From Ambrosia x helenae (taxonomy: Eukaryota; Streptophyta; Magnoliopsida; Asterales; Asteraceae): a stretch of DNA of 64,000 bases. This document shows positions 24,201-35,325 of the stretch, piece by piece. Location: contig CM061229.1 in assembly GCA_030844895.1 (NCBI GenBank), positions 119,611,682-119,675,681 on the forward strand. The letters are read 5' to 3'. Numbering within the stretch: the first letter of the stretch is position 1; each line of letters begins with the position of its first letter. The position numbers and the translations under genes are program-made. The notes under the pieces were generated by a model, which made no database searches, was not told the origin of the DNA, and saw only the letters and a program-made list of their open reading frames with translations.

Positions 24201-26784
24201 CTCGCTCAATTTCCACAAAACGCTCCGGACTTTGGGAACCATCATCACCGATCTGATAGACCGGCTGCTCATCTATATGGCCCTCCTGCATAATGCCATC
24301 TAGGCTCCTACACAACAGATGTGTGTCCGAAACATCTCTCTCCAAAGCACCTCTGATATGAGAGCTGACACACTGGTCTACTATATCAAGATAGTATAGT
24401 GTATCGTCTTGGCTCTCAGGATGGCACATCGACCTCTGAATGTCAAAAGTCACGTGCTCATCATTGACTCGGAGTGTGATCTGGCCCGCAGCCACGTCAA
24501 CAATCGTCCTTGCCGTGTTAAGGAAAGGACGTCCGAGAATCAAAGGGACTTTAGAGTCCTCATCCATGTCTAAGATAACAAAGTCCACAGGGAAAACGAA
24601 TTTGTCAATCTTGACAAGCATATTTTCTACAAACCCCCGTGGATACTTGATCGAACGATCAACGAGGCGAATACTCATCCTGGTGGGTGAAGGTTCACCC
24701 AGATCCAACTTCTCGAAAACCTTATAAGGCATAAGGTTTATGCTGGCCCCCAAGTCCGTGAGTGCATTACTGACAGTCATATCACCTATCAGACAAGGGA
24801 TGGTAAAGCTACCAGGATCGCCCATTTTCATGGGCAGTCTATTCTGCAGAATTGCAGAGCAGTTCTCGTTCAACAGAACGCAGGACAGGTCCTCAAGTTT
24901 TTGCTTATTTGTGAGGATGTCCTTCAAGAATTTGGCATACTTAGGCATCTGTGCTAAGGCCTCAACAAACGGGATGTTTATATGTAGCTGCTTGAACAGC
25001 TCGAGAAATTTCCCGTATTGCGCCTCGTCTTTCTGCTTCCTAAGTCTACCAGGATATGGAACAGGAGGAGTGTAGTCAGTGACTGGCTTCGGCAGCTGTG
25101 CTGTACTTGCTGGGACTCGCCTAGCGTGCACCTCGTCTGAAGACTCAGTCTGGACCGTCTTAGTGATCGGTGGTGAGCCCGAGGTGTCAGGTCCCGTGGT
25201 TTTACCACTCCTCGTCATTATGGCATTAACATGCCCTCTTGGGTTCGGCTCAGTGTTGCCTGGGAGACCACCCTGCTGTCTCTCAGACATCATCTTTGCC
25301 ATCTGGCCAACCTGGTTCTCTATGGCCTGCATCGACGCCTTTTGGCCCCTCATCTCTCCCTCATAATTCGTGAAGCGCTCCTCATGCTGCTGGTAGCGCT
25401 GCTCAGCGATCTGATTGGAATTAGAGGTGTTGGTAAGGAGCTGAGACATCATTTCCTCCAGCTTAGACATACCATGAGGGGCGTGCTGTTGGGAGCTGCT
25501 TCCGGCGCCCTGGTTCTGGTATTGGTTCGGTCTCTGCTGGGACGATTGACCACGAGCCTGGTATGGCTGTTGGTTGGACTGGTAGGACTGTTGGTTGGAC
25601 TGGTAAGGCTGTTGGGACTGGTAGGACTGTTGTGGTGCGGCGGCTCTCTGCTGGAATCCGAGAGGGTTCTGATTGGAAGTACCAGATCTCCACCCGAAGT
25701 TCGGGTGATTTCTCCAACCCGGATTATAAGTGTTGCTGTAAGGGTTATTCTGGGGTCTCGTTTGATTACCCATGTAGTCCACTTCCTCGTGGCCTGTATA
25801 CATCACCCCCTGAGCACACGAGCCAGGCTCGTGAGATACCCCGCACTCCACACACAAACAATCGGACTGCGCTACGTGTTGCTGAGAGTTATTGAATCTC
25901 GTAGCCAGAGCCGCTATCTGTGCCGAAATCGCCGTATAGTTATCCACGGCATGCACACCAGCCTTGGCAGATGAAGACCTAGATCTATCATTCTGCCGGG
26001 ATTTAGATTTTAGGGACGCCTTCTCAATAATGCTCCACGCTTCCCTAGGAGACTTTGTGCCGATGTCTCCCCCAGCGTATACATCAAGGCGTTCCTGAGA
26101 CGCATACCCGAGTCCCTGATAAAAAGTTTGCACCAAATGCCTTTTCGAAAGCTCATGGTGCGGGCAACTCAAGAGTAGGTCTTTAAACCTTTCCCAGGCT
26201 GTGTATAATGATTCATCGTCATCCTGACGAAATGTCATGATGCGATTCCTCAGTTTTTGTGTCTTTTCAGGAGGAAAATACTGCTGCATGAATTGTTGTG
26301 ACAACTCTGCCCAGTGAGAATGGGAAGAGTCGGAGACGGATAGCATCATCGGAGATGCCCGTCATCTTAAAGGTGGCTAAAACCTCTAAGAATGCAGCAA
26401 TATGTCGGCCTGGATCCTCGTGCTCCAGTCCACCGAATTGCACCGAGTTTTGTATCATATTCACGATACTAGATTTGATCTCGAAATGGTCCGCCAAAAT
26501 AGCCGGACGGACAATACTCGGCGCGAGTCCATCTCCTCCTGGACGACCACTATCATTCAGCGGAATGTCGTCATCCGCCATGATAATGTCGCTGTGGGCG
26601 TCCGACCCGTTGTCGTCGGCCAGATCGTGCCTCGCCTCCTCAATTGGGACCTCAACAATAGGAGCAGCAATAAGAATATCAGAAACAAGACGCAATTTAT
26701 GAAGTCTAATCCGCTCGCTTCTCCTCAGGCGCCTTAGCTCCTCGTCAGAAAGATTACCAGAAGACCCTGGGTTTGTGGACATCA
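21244..26784 (-). pseudogene. Athila gag-pol polyprotein, three lesions
   Basis: It starts MSTNPGSSGNLSDEE at 26784. Domains in order: gag (SDDAIRLRLFPFSL ... QQYFPPEKTQKLRN), a zinc knuckle CVECGVSHEPGSC, aspartic protease (NALTDLGASINLMP), reverse transcriptase with FMDD in place of YxDD, RNase H (YYASKTLHDAQEHYTTTEKE), integrase with its HH-CC zinc site (GACDSCQR) and DDE core (WGIDFMGPF ... LISDRGTHFCN ... VEVTNRG), and a C-terminal SH3-like part (VGDLVLLYNSRLRLFPGKLK). Lesions: a deletion/frameshift in gag near 26300-26349, TGA at about 23149 after GHAGFYR, and TAG at about 21778 after VNQNRKD (a Trp site in relatives). All key residues I can check survive, so decay is recent. Confidence 0.92.
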
Positions 26785-27362
26785 ACCTGCATGTAAGAAT
26801 GATACAGTTGCAACAGGCGAATATATGACAAACCCAAAAAGGCGATAAAAGACAGAAAAATAAATAAATGAAATAAAGAATCAATAAATTCATGCGAAAA
26901 TAACTGAGCGCAAATATATTCAAGAATATCAAATATAAACAAATAGAATCAATAAAATGAACAAAAATAAGCAGACTAAGCCTAAAACTATACAAAGAAT
27001 GAAATCAATAATTAGTCCAAATACGAACAACTAAATCTAATTAATCAAATAATGAACAAATCAAATTCATAGACAAACCAATTAATCCAATATTTAATAA
27101 ATTAAATCTATCAACATCCTAATGAACGAAAAATCAAATCAAACAATCCTATAAGCAGATAAATGAACGAATCTATATGCAACCTAAAAACCAATCTAAA
27201 ATTAATCCAATATATCAACAGACAGATAAATCTAATAAAAATTCAAATAATCATATATGCAAATTAATGAATGAAATAACGAATCAAAGAAGTATAAACA
27301 AGTATTCACAAGCATGTACACTGGTAAAAAGTAGACTCGGTTCGTTCCTAAAGCTCGTCGCG
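26785..27362. other. Untranslated leader of Athila 1
   Basis: Very A-rich on the plus strand, lying between the primer site and gag. A frame reaching 26995 continues in phase into gag but is hydrophobic, low-complexity and lacks gag-like sequence, so I treat it as leader. Confidence 0.6.
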
Positions 27363-27380
27363 TCCCCGGCAACGGCGCCA
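27363..27380 (-). other. Primer-binding site for tRNA-Asp
   Basis: The plus strand reads TCCCCGGCAACGGCGCCA, which equals the 3' end of plant tRNA-Asp including CCA. The minus strand therefore pairs with it. It lies 6 nt from the 5' LTR, as is usual for Athila/Tat elements. Confidence 0.9.
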
Positions 27381-27386
27381 AAAACT

Positions 27387-28508
27387 TGACGTGTGCGTAA
27401 CTATACATATTTTACAATGGATTTTAACACACGTTTTTGCTTTAATATTTATAAAAATGGTTTCGACCTTCATATTAAAACACACACACTAGGGCAAGTG
27501 TACCCTGTCATATATGTAGTAAGTACAGATAAGAACCAAGTATCGATCCATGGACGCGCGCGGAGCAATTGTACTAAAACTCTGTCCCCGATTTACCAGT
27601 AGGAAAAGATAAGTTTGAGTTTTGTTTAAAACTAAATTAATTCTAAAACATGTAAATAACTTAACTACGACTCCAAATAGAAAATATAACTATATAAACT
27701 ATATTACGCCAATCCTAGCATGTTATCTAAATATAATAAGTAATATAGGCGCGTGATCAACATTCCCATTTTCCGACAGTTAGTGTCCCTTTCGGGCATC
27801 CTAACATGACAACTATACAGAAAGCTAACACGAATACACACGTTAACCGCTTCAAGTCGTTCATTAGCGAGCAGCTGATATGATCTCACGCAGATCTTCT
27901 AAACATAAGTTAGTCATCCGTTAAGAGTATTCCAACCTCACTAATTTAGGGAAGCGATACCGAATACACAACATAGCCACCTAAACTAGCATAAAGTAGA
28001 GCATTTCACAACCTATTCCATTTTACCAACTTTGACCCCAGATCTACTAAGATCGCCATTTTTACCAAAATAACTACCAAAGATCATTAACCGTGTCAAA
28101 GACTAGTAACGGCACCATTAGGCTTTTTAAACCCTTTTACGTGCCGGTAAGCATTTTTAACCGTTATTCGACTGACTTTAACCAAACCAATACCCGGTTA
28201 CAGTTTCATGGCATAAACTATTTAACAAGTTAACTAGTCTACTACCGGACGATTAAACGGACGGTTTTTCAACATGTATCCGCCTAACACATTCGACAAT
28301 CGCTAAAGTCATTCAAATCGAAGGGCCTGATGGCCCGTTTTCGCGCCGAACTCTTCGTTTTTTCCTTCCTTGTGTTTCCGGGACATCGTTTAAGACCTGA
28401 AATCGTAAAGATACCCAAATAAGTACCAATTCCTATGTATGAAGTCAAAAACGTATGAAAAAGGGAGTTTAAACGGGGACTTTTATATGTGTAATTTAAC
28501 GTATATCA
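27387..28508 (-). repeat. Athila 1 5' LTR, 1,122 bp, internally deleted
   Basis: 932 bp match 15055-15986 and 190 bp match 16531-16719. The 544 bp between them (TATA box and all GC palindromes) are missing, with no obvious microhomology at the junction TTCAAAT|CGAAGGG. The deletion happened after integration and leaves the element without its own promoter. Confidence 0.92.
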
Positions 28509-29338
28509 GTTGTCAATGCTCTGACACCTCTATTGCTCGTAGAGGCCTCTACGAGCAGTAGAGATGTGTAAAACCCTAAAAAACCTACGGTGTAAATAAC
28601 ATGACCCTTTTTTAATTAAAAAACATAATAATCTCTCTCTCAACACCCCCCCCCCCTCTTGTCACTTATGATCAAAACCCAATCCGCCTACACACGCACT
28701 TTTAAGTATTAACATACACACACCCAACCACTAGTAACCACCATCATCACACCCAACTCATCGCCATAACAACACCACCACCTACTAGAAGTACGATTAG
28801 GGTTATGGAAGTAGGAGACAAAGAGATTGGTGTCGGAGTATTAAGACCCGATGGTTTGAGAGAGGGAGAGATAGAGAGAGTTGTTGGCAATGCAATGTGG
28901 GTAGGGTGGTGGTGATGGATGGTTTAGGCTGACAAAACAGGTCTTATCATGTTTAACATGTCTCTCATGATGCGAATAACACAAATATAAAAAATGAATA
29001 CGACTCGTTAACTACTTTATATGTAATGTCTATAGCAGGGTTTTAGGTTTTGTGCACCTATTAGAATAAATGATGGATCATATTCTCCTATTTTAAAAAC
29101 CGGTTTTTTACAACCGATTTAAAAAAAATGGTTTTTTACAACCGTTTTTATCGGTTGCCACCCTCTAGAGGAAAAATCCGTTTTTAGAGTAACCGGTTTT
29201 AAAATCGATCCCACTCGGTTATACCGGTTTGGGGTGTTTGTAAAAAAAAACTGTTTTTAAAACCGAACTGGTTTTTAAATTTGAAAAAAAATGGTTTCTT
29301 AAAAAACAATACATAATTCCTAAATTACTTATTTAATC
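28509..29338. other. No gene seen; palindrome-array remnant and AT-rich repeats
   Basis: It begins with the second half of the array split by Athila 1 (GTAGAGGCCTCTAC at about 28538-28551). A C10 run lies at about 28645-28654, a GAGAGA-rich stretch at 28855-28885, and repeated ACCGGTTTT words at 29095-29280. No coding support. Confidence 0.6.
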
Positions 29339-29351
29339 CTAATTTTCTCCA

Positions 29352-29980
29352 CTATGGAGAGTAGTTGTCCCAGTCCTCGAGTGTGTAGTACTCGGGGGAC
29401 ACGGAACGGCTGTTATCCCGTCCATCGGATCTCGCATCCGAGGGGAAATAGCAGTACTCACGAGGAGGGGAAGGAAGGTTCCAGAGGCGTTCTTCCTCCT
29501 CAATTTCCCTGAGGGCTTCCAAGTCCCCCTCAGTTGGGGAAGGGGTGGGGGTAGTCTGGTGGTAGGGGATGGGGGTAGTCTGGTGGTAGGGATGGGGATG
29601 GGGGTAGTCTGGTGGTAGGGGGTGGGGGTGGGGGTGGGGATAGCAGCAGCAGTCCGGGGGGTGGGGGCCGACAACATTAGTCGGTCCATTTCGTTAACAG
29701 CCATGACATAATCCATGGCCCAGACCATTTCCTCATCCGTCTGGTCATCATCGGCTTCAGGAGGAGGAAAGGTTGGTTGTGCAGCAGCAGCAGGGGGATA
29801 TAACCAATGTTGTGGAGGAGGAGGAGGAGGAGAAATAGGAGGTTGTGAAGCAGTAGGAGGAGTAGATGAGGTGAATGGTTGTCTCCGGGGGCGGACCCGT
29901 CCCCGGACCCGGCGAGAGTACTGCCGGATATTAGACGGTCCGGCAGCTCCTGGTTGAAAACCAGCACCCATGTTATTCAT
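29352..29980 (-). pseudogene. Proline-rich protein ORF with repeat-induced frameshift
   Basis: It starts MNNMGAGFQPGAAGPSN at 29980. Basic residues (RRVRGRVRPRRQ), a Pro-rich stretch and the acidic EADDDQTDEEMVWAMDYVM follow. From about 29660 to 29520 the DNA is a tandem repeat of GGTAGTCTGGTGGTAGGG units. Beyond it the first frame turns to low-quality sequence, whereas another frame continues sensibly (EEEERLWNLPSPPREYCYFP ... LEDWDNYSP) to a stop at 29354-29352. Repeat-length change therefore seems to have shifted the frame. A TATA box lies 54 bp upstream of the ATG. Function is unknown. An adjacent end (GACCCTCTGTAGTGGGGCG, minus, flanked by TTA near 30361) suggests a PIF/Harbinger-like element, a guess only. 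Confidence 0.45.
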
Positions 29981-30033
29981 TGTTTTGAGGATGAGGAATT
30001 GGAGGTGTGACTGAGAAATCAGTTTTGGTGTTG

Positions 30034-30041
30034 TATTTATA
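30034..30041 (-). promoter_or_regulatory. TATA box of the proline-rich ORF
   Basis: TATAAATA on the minus strand, 54 bp upstream of the ATG at 29980, followed by a C/A-rich leader (CAACACC...TCACACCTCC) typical of plant 5' UTRs. Confidence 0.55.
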
Positions 30042-30134
30042 GGGTTAGCAAATTTTGAAATTCAAACGGTTTGGGGGGAAATTTTGAATTTCAAACGGTT
30101 TGGAACAGTAACCGTTTAAAATTCAAAATTTTCA

Positions 30135-30135
<1 letters not shown>

Positions 30136-30176
<41 letters not shown>
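30136..30176. repeat. (ATT)n microsatellite
   Basis: About 13 ATT units without interruption. Similar (TAA)n tracts lie at 14815-14847. Confidence 0.95.
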
Positions 30177-30178
<2 letters not shown>

Positions 30179-30466
30179 AAATAAAAAAAAATACTTTAAT
30201 TGACCTTGCCACATGGCATATTTTGATTGGTTTGAATTATAAGTCACCGGCGTTATAAATATAAAGCCCCCAACCAAATTTGATATATAGCGCCCGTTCC
30301 GGTGTCGGGGGCGCTATATTTCAAAATTTTGCCCAAATAACGCCCCACTACAGAGGGTCTAAGGTGCTTATAAAATGTTATCCACATTATAAAAGTGGGT
30401 TATCCCATTTACACAAATAGGTCATCTGTAACTATTATTATATATAACATTTCTCATCGACGAAAA

Positions 30467-30500
30467 CACTGTAGCGAACGTCACTTTCGTCGCTACAGTG
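30467..30500. repeat. Hairpin CACTGTAGCGA/TCGCTACAGTG
   Basis: An 11-bp perfect inverted repeat (30467-30477 and 30490-30500) around a 12-nt loop. A related GTAACAGCGACGAA word follows at 30531. It could be the edge of a small element in the Helitron-like region. Confidence 0.6.
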
Positions 30501-30673
30501 GTCTGCTTCTACTGGTCCACGTACAGACGTGTAACAGCGACGAATTTACACAACAGCCCTCTAGGTGACCAGCAATATTACGATAGTGCCATTCGTTCAA
30601 ATCTACAACCCGGCAGTCATATGGTTGTTATGGTTGCGTTTTCGTATGCCTCTTTCCCAGGCGGATGTCACCC

Positions 30674-30677
<4 letters not shown>

Positions 30678-30710
<33 letters not shown>

Positions 30711-30713
30711 GAC
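30678..30713 (+). other. 36-nt small-subunit rRNA-like fragment
   Basis: It contains GTGCCAGCAGCCGCGGTAA, the universal 530-loop segment of 16S-type rRNA, within CCCGGCTAACTCC...GTAAGACG. The flanking match (GTAAGACG) looks more like plant mitochondrial rrn18 than chloroplast 16S. Homology stops sharply on both sides. It is not an rRNA gene; it is a tiny organelle-derived insert or a piece captured by the surrounding Helitron-like DNA. Confidence 0.75.
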
Positions 30714-31397
30714 GCCCCTCTACGTTGTCTTTGAACACCATCGGAACCACCATCGTCTTCGTCGTTAACATTCACACCCTCACTTTCCTTTTAATCTGCT
30801 GCCTCACCGCTACTGTCATATTTAAATCCTCAACATCATTAAACTCTCCGCCTTCCGATCTTCGGTTCAAGAGGGCCCACGCGCGGGAGAACATGACGCG
30901 CCACCGCTGGCGGCGGCGTTCCGCCGCAGATCCGATGTTTCCTCCCCTTTCTCCGATTCTCTCTCCACCTCTCTCCATACATGTGTGTGTGCCTGACTTA
31001 TAGAATGAATATGTGAGGTTGGTTTTCTACATCACAATATAATATATTTCTTTTAAGTGGATGGATGACAGTTGTTGACTGTGCTTACTTTTCCCAAGCA
31101 ATTCAAAACACTAGCACATGGTTTCCTTTTCTTTGATGGTTTGCTTTTGTTTTAAACGGTCAAATAACAATTAAATTAGTTCAATTTTTAAATTGCTCTA
31201 CTTTTTTAGTATATCCTCATTTTTAAGCGGTTTAGCCGCTTTGCTCGGTGCAACGCGCACCGACGCACCGACGGAAAAATACGACTCTCTACGTTGTGTT
31301 ATCCGATTAGCAGACCCTCGCAATATCGTTAGTGTATTTCCGATGTTCGTCGGAAAAATCTGTAGGTTTTCACGAATCGGTGCCGGTTATATTTCTA

Positions 31398-31429
31398 CGC
31401 CGCGCTTAGCGCGGCGCGTATTTTACTAG
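31398..31429 (+). mobile_element. Helitron 3' terminus
   Basis: A perfect hairpin CGCCGCGC-TTA-GCGCGGCG (31398-31416) is followed 9 nt later by CTAG and a host T (31430). This is the canonical Helitron end (hairpin, then CTRR before T). The 5' end was not located; the upstream region 30430-31397 (with the hairpin and rRNA-like piece above) is probably its interior. Confidence 0.75.
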
Positions 31430-33340
31430 TTTGTATACAATTTTTACAGTCTTGATTCCAGAAATATCTTTATACGGGTTATGTGCTAGCTTTTGATTTT
31501 ATTATGTTTGAATAAGTCACTATCATTTAAAGCAACTTGTATAAAATGTAAATTGGTAGACCATCAGCATTCAACGTCATCTGTTAAGAGTCATAACCTT
31601 TTTTTTAATCCGATCAACATCATCTGTTAAGAGTCATAACTTTTTTCTAATCCGAACCTGTTCCTTCCTGAACCGGTTTCAGGGTGAAACCGATTCGGTT
31701 CCGTCCCGGTTTGGTCGGTTTGAAAGACCATTTTGGAAGGCCTGTTTCGGTTCGGTTTGGTTTTTTCAGTTCAACTTTTATTGATTTTTACAATTTTATT
31801 AAGATGTATGGGTATATCTCTGTACGTGTAGAAACCACTTCGTATAATATATATACTTTTAATAATATAGATTGGTTTGAACCTGATTTTTTTCCAAGCC
31901 GGTTCGGGTAGTCGGGATGAGGAATTGATGCAGGACAGTTGGGTTCTAAATGAAACCGGGATCGATTCTTATTTTACCATTTGGAACTAGGGCTGTTCAA
32001 ATCGCTCGCCGCTCGAGGATCGCTCGTCTCTCGTTCGGAAAATGCTCGAAAAATGCTCGCTCGATCTTCCGCTCGGTTGTATACGAGCCGATCGGATCGG
32101 TTCGGTTTGTAAATGAGCCAAGCACGAGCAAAGGTACGCTCGGCTCGGTTCGGCTCGAATAAATTTTTATTTATTTAATAGTTAATATACACACAATTTA
32201 TAAATAAATTTATGGCTTTATATATAAGATTCTATTGGATTTTACTCGGTATATGCAAACAAAATATAACAAGCCCACTTAATTCAATAAAAAAAATTAA
32301 CACTAGATTTAATAGTAAAACAATAAGTCATGAGGTGACAGTTTGACTTCATTATGTTATTAGTCGTCTATCGCTAATTGTCGCTTGATATCACACATAC
32401 GTCACAATGCAACAACTGTTCTCTGACGTATGCTCATCACCTCACCAGCCTCAGTCTAAGCCTCATCCTTTGGACACTGGGATCTTAATATTAATGTTAT
32501 CATTAGACATTTCGATCTTAGTTATTACCCGACAATGAAAACATCGAAGGAAACATCTGAAGTTGATCATGGTAGGCGTTGAGTAGTTAAATATATTGAT
32601 GGAAAATAAAAGTGTTGCAAGCATTGTAAATATTGATATTTTTTAAGGATGCGACGATTTATTTAACATTATATATTGATGAAATTGAAGAGCTGAAAGC
32701 TTTTGGGTTAGGAGAAAAAGCTCTATAGTGAAAAGCTACTACTACTAGTTTTTAAAAAAAAACTACTAGCTACAAGCTTTTAATTAGTAAATGACACAAA
32801 TATCCATTATATTTTAAAACAAAATAAAAACCTTCCTTACAAGGTTTTAATTATGTCCATTTTGGTTATTTATATATTTTATTAAAAGCTCTAGTTACTT
32901 TGCCAAACACTAAAATATATTTAAAAAGCTTACAGCTTCCAGCTACCAGCCTCCAGCTAATTTTGCCAAATATACTCTAAGTGAAGAAGTTAATTAATAT
33001 TTATACTTTGTATACGTTAATTACTGAATATGTGTACTATATTTTTATAAAAGAAAAAAAAAAACATGCAAAAGTATCTTTTTTTATTATTAAAGTCAAA
33101 GCTAAAATAAATAAAAACCAAACCAAATCTAGCAAGAAGCTAGAGGAGGAGGTAAATAGAAAACATTAGGGCGGATGGGGTGGTCTATGATTGTGACGTT
33201 ATGTAAAATTAAGGTAAATCCGTACGTATATAATAATATATGTAATTAACTGTTCTAAGCAAGACTTAATGGCACCGTGGACTAATAACGAGCAGATCAC
33301 ATTGGTGACGGCCTGGATCAATGTCAACGGGAATCCGCCA
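31430..33340. other. No gene seen; hAT-like MITE fragments
   Basis: 31600-31930 is rich in GAACCGGTTT-type words. 31988-32160 begins TAGGGCTGTTCAAATCG (a frequent plant hAT MITE end) and is packed with GCTCG words. 32690-32980 has AAGCT-rich inverted ends (AGCTTTT... and ...CTTCCAGCTACCAGC) typical of small TIR elements. Boundaries and TSDs were not resolved, and no coding frame is convincing. Confidence 0.45.
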
Positions 33341-33349
33341 AGCAATAGG

Positions 33350-33530
33350 TCTGAGTTAATTTAAAAACTGGGTTGGGCTAATTTAAAAACACTCTTGAGT
33401 TAAGAAAACTGGGTTGGACTAATAAATATCTATACTACCAAACTGGGTTGGGCTAATTTAAAAACTGAGTTGGACTCATAAATATCTATACTACCAAATT
33501 GGGTTGGGCTAATTTAAAAACCCTCTTGAG
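33350..33530 (+). repeat. Short tandem duplication
   Basis: Three imperfect copies of a unit containing ACTGGGTTGGGCTAATTTAAA, two of them preceded by ATAAATATCTATACTACCAA. The unit includes the start of the dispersed repeat, so it arose by local duplication at its 5' end. Confidence 0.7.
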
Positions 33531-34001
33531 TTAAGAAAACCCATAAAAATATTTTTTCTTGATTTTTTAGAATAGATTTTATATTTAATTTTATTTATTT
33601 TGGCAAAAAAAGAAAACGTCGAGTGGATTGTTTTGTTACATAAACTCGTTTTTTTTATTATACGTAAGCATTGCTATATATGTAACATGTTTGTTACGTA
33701 ATTTTTAAAAACAAATTCTATTTGGCAATTTTTGATTTTTTTTTCCAAAACTAATAAAATTAAATATACAAGATATTATAAAAAAAATAGAAAAACATGC
33801 GTTGTTACATAGAGTTTTCACGGGTTTTTACAGGATATTTAGCACTACCAAATTTTTAAGTGTAAGCTTATATGTTTCATTAATGAGCCAAAAGAATGAG
33901 AATTGCGATAAAAAGAAGACGTCATATTCATAAAAGAGTCCTTTCCATTACTATACATGTTGACTTAGACTTTAATTCGTTTCTTCATGCAACTACGAAA
34001 C

Positions 34002-35000
34002 CAGTGGCGGAGACATGAATGTTTTCCTATAATGTCGGTTTTTTCAATACCTAGGTATATAATAACACAGTGTCAATATTTTTTAATCGAGTCGGGTCAA
34101 ATCACACAATAAAAATCGATGTCATAATAAAAGTACAATATCATTGACATAACACACAATAGAAATACAAAGTCATTTAAAATATATTAAAAAAATACAT
34201 TTTATAGTTGTTCCCTACGAGTTTTCATGTTTTAAAAACAATTCATAACGTCTTCAACCGCAACCTTCGCCAAAAACTCTTTTTCATTATAACAAATGCA
34301 AGCATTATTCAAATAATCATCACCTATCCGATTACGCAAATCAGTCTTCACATGCTTCATAGAAGAAAAACATCTCTTAACACTTGTTGTTGCAACCGTT
34401 AGAACTAATGCCAATTTTCAATAAACGATAGACCAATGGATATCCAACATGTTTCTTTGTTTCCACCATCATTTTTGCAAGATTAGATATACTTTTCACG
34501 TCGCCAAACATTTTGTCGCCTCTTATGTTATTAATGTAGATGTCGAGCTCATGCATAAGATCATCTCTTTTTTCACAATTAAAATCACACGGGTACATTA
34601 AGGCCATCCTTAGTACTTTTGGAACATCAAATGTACTAAAATTATCATCCGGGCTTAAGGCACTCATATACAAATAACAGTCACATAAATAAATTACACA
34701 TTTTATTAACTAATTTAAACACTATTAAAGCATTCAAAATTAAGGTTATCAAGTATTTATGTCTCTTTTTAAAATTAAAGATTAAAGAATAACTGGGATT
34801 ACCATTTTTAAACTATAAGGTTTTTTTATTATTTAAAATGTTTAGAAAAAATAGCAACGGTGTCGCTCGTAAAAAAACAATGGTGTCGCTTGTAAAAAAT
34901 CAATGGTGTCGCTCGAATATTTTCTATTACACGTTACATATAATTCCAAAATTCGAATGGTGTCGGACGCACCGTTGTCATGTATGTAGCTCCGCCACTG
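34002..35000 (-). mobile_element. hAT element, TSD TACGAAAC/TATGAAAC
   Basis: Terminal inverted repeats CAGTGGCGGA (34002-) and TCCGCCACTG (-35000) are flanked by TACGAAAC (33994-34001) and TATGAAAC (35001-35008), an 8-bp duplication with one change. Copy 1 of the host repeat has a single TACGAAAC at 6471-6478. The element is 999 bp and holds only the end of a transposase gene, so it is non-autonomous. Confidence 0.9.
34232..34673 (-). pseudogene. hAT transposase, C-terminal dimerisation region
   Basis: Two overlapping frames join after ...YRLLK: one extra A (AAAATTGG near 34415) shifts into ALVLTVATTSVKRCFSSMK, then LRNRIGDDYLNNACICY. This is the hATC dimerisation motif (the T..S.KR.FS.MK....LR..... 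pattern) seen in ZMYM1-like/TTF-type hAT transposases. The zinc finger and catalytic DDE parts are missing. Frameshift plus truncation make it inactive. Confidence 0.8.
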
Positions 35001-35325
35001 TATGAAACTACTATAGTTTAGTGAAATATTTTAAGCAGTTCTAAATTGGACTAGTTATTTATGCACTTATGCCCATTGATTTTCTGCAAGTACACCACGG
35101 TTTGTATAAAGTATAAACATAGAAATCGTATCCCGTTGTGTATAGAAAGGCAAACAAAAGGGGCCGGGCCAGGGGCAGCGCTACGGTGGGGTTGGGTTTG
35201 TGATAATCATCTTGGCTAGTTGGGTTCGTGATAATCATCTTGGCTAGTTGGGTTCATCCATTGAACGTGGTCCAGGACGAAAGTGCATTAATTTCATTTT
35301 CCAATTGGTGACACAACTTGATTTC

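Larger units (their letters stand above)
15055..28508 (-). mobile_element. Athila-type LTR retrotransposon (Athila 1), TSD GTTGT
   Basis: It is bounded by GTTGT at 15050-15054 and 28509-28513. In element order (right to left): 5' LTR 28508-27387, tRNA-Asp primer site 27380-27363, gag-pol 26784-21244, a long non-coding spacer with palindromes, an env-like ORF 19671-18382, polypurine tract 16733-16720 and 3' LTR 16719-15055. The LTR parts that can be compared (932 + 190 bp) differ by about three substitutions and one inserted base by eye, so integration was recent. gag-pol is broken by a gag lesion and two stop codons, and the 5' LTR lacks its promoter segment, so it is not autonomous now. Confidence 0.95.

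Noticed and set aside
25231..25974. 247-residue plus-strand frame
   Set aside because: Antisense to the Athila gag region, Leu/Val/Arg-rich as expected from the complement of a Gln/Tyr/Asn-rich tract.
15055..28508. Athila 1 as an autonomous, active element
   Set aside because: gag lesion, two stop codons in pol and a promoter-less 5' LTR, although the LTRs are young.
30678..30713. rRNA gene or bacterial contamination
   Set aside because: Only 36 nt match, and flanks are plant repeat DNA.
30692..31003. 103-residue frame in the Helitron-like region
   Set aside because: Begins inside the rRNA-like shred and has no recognisable domain.
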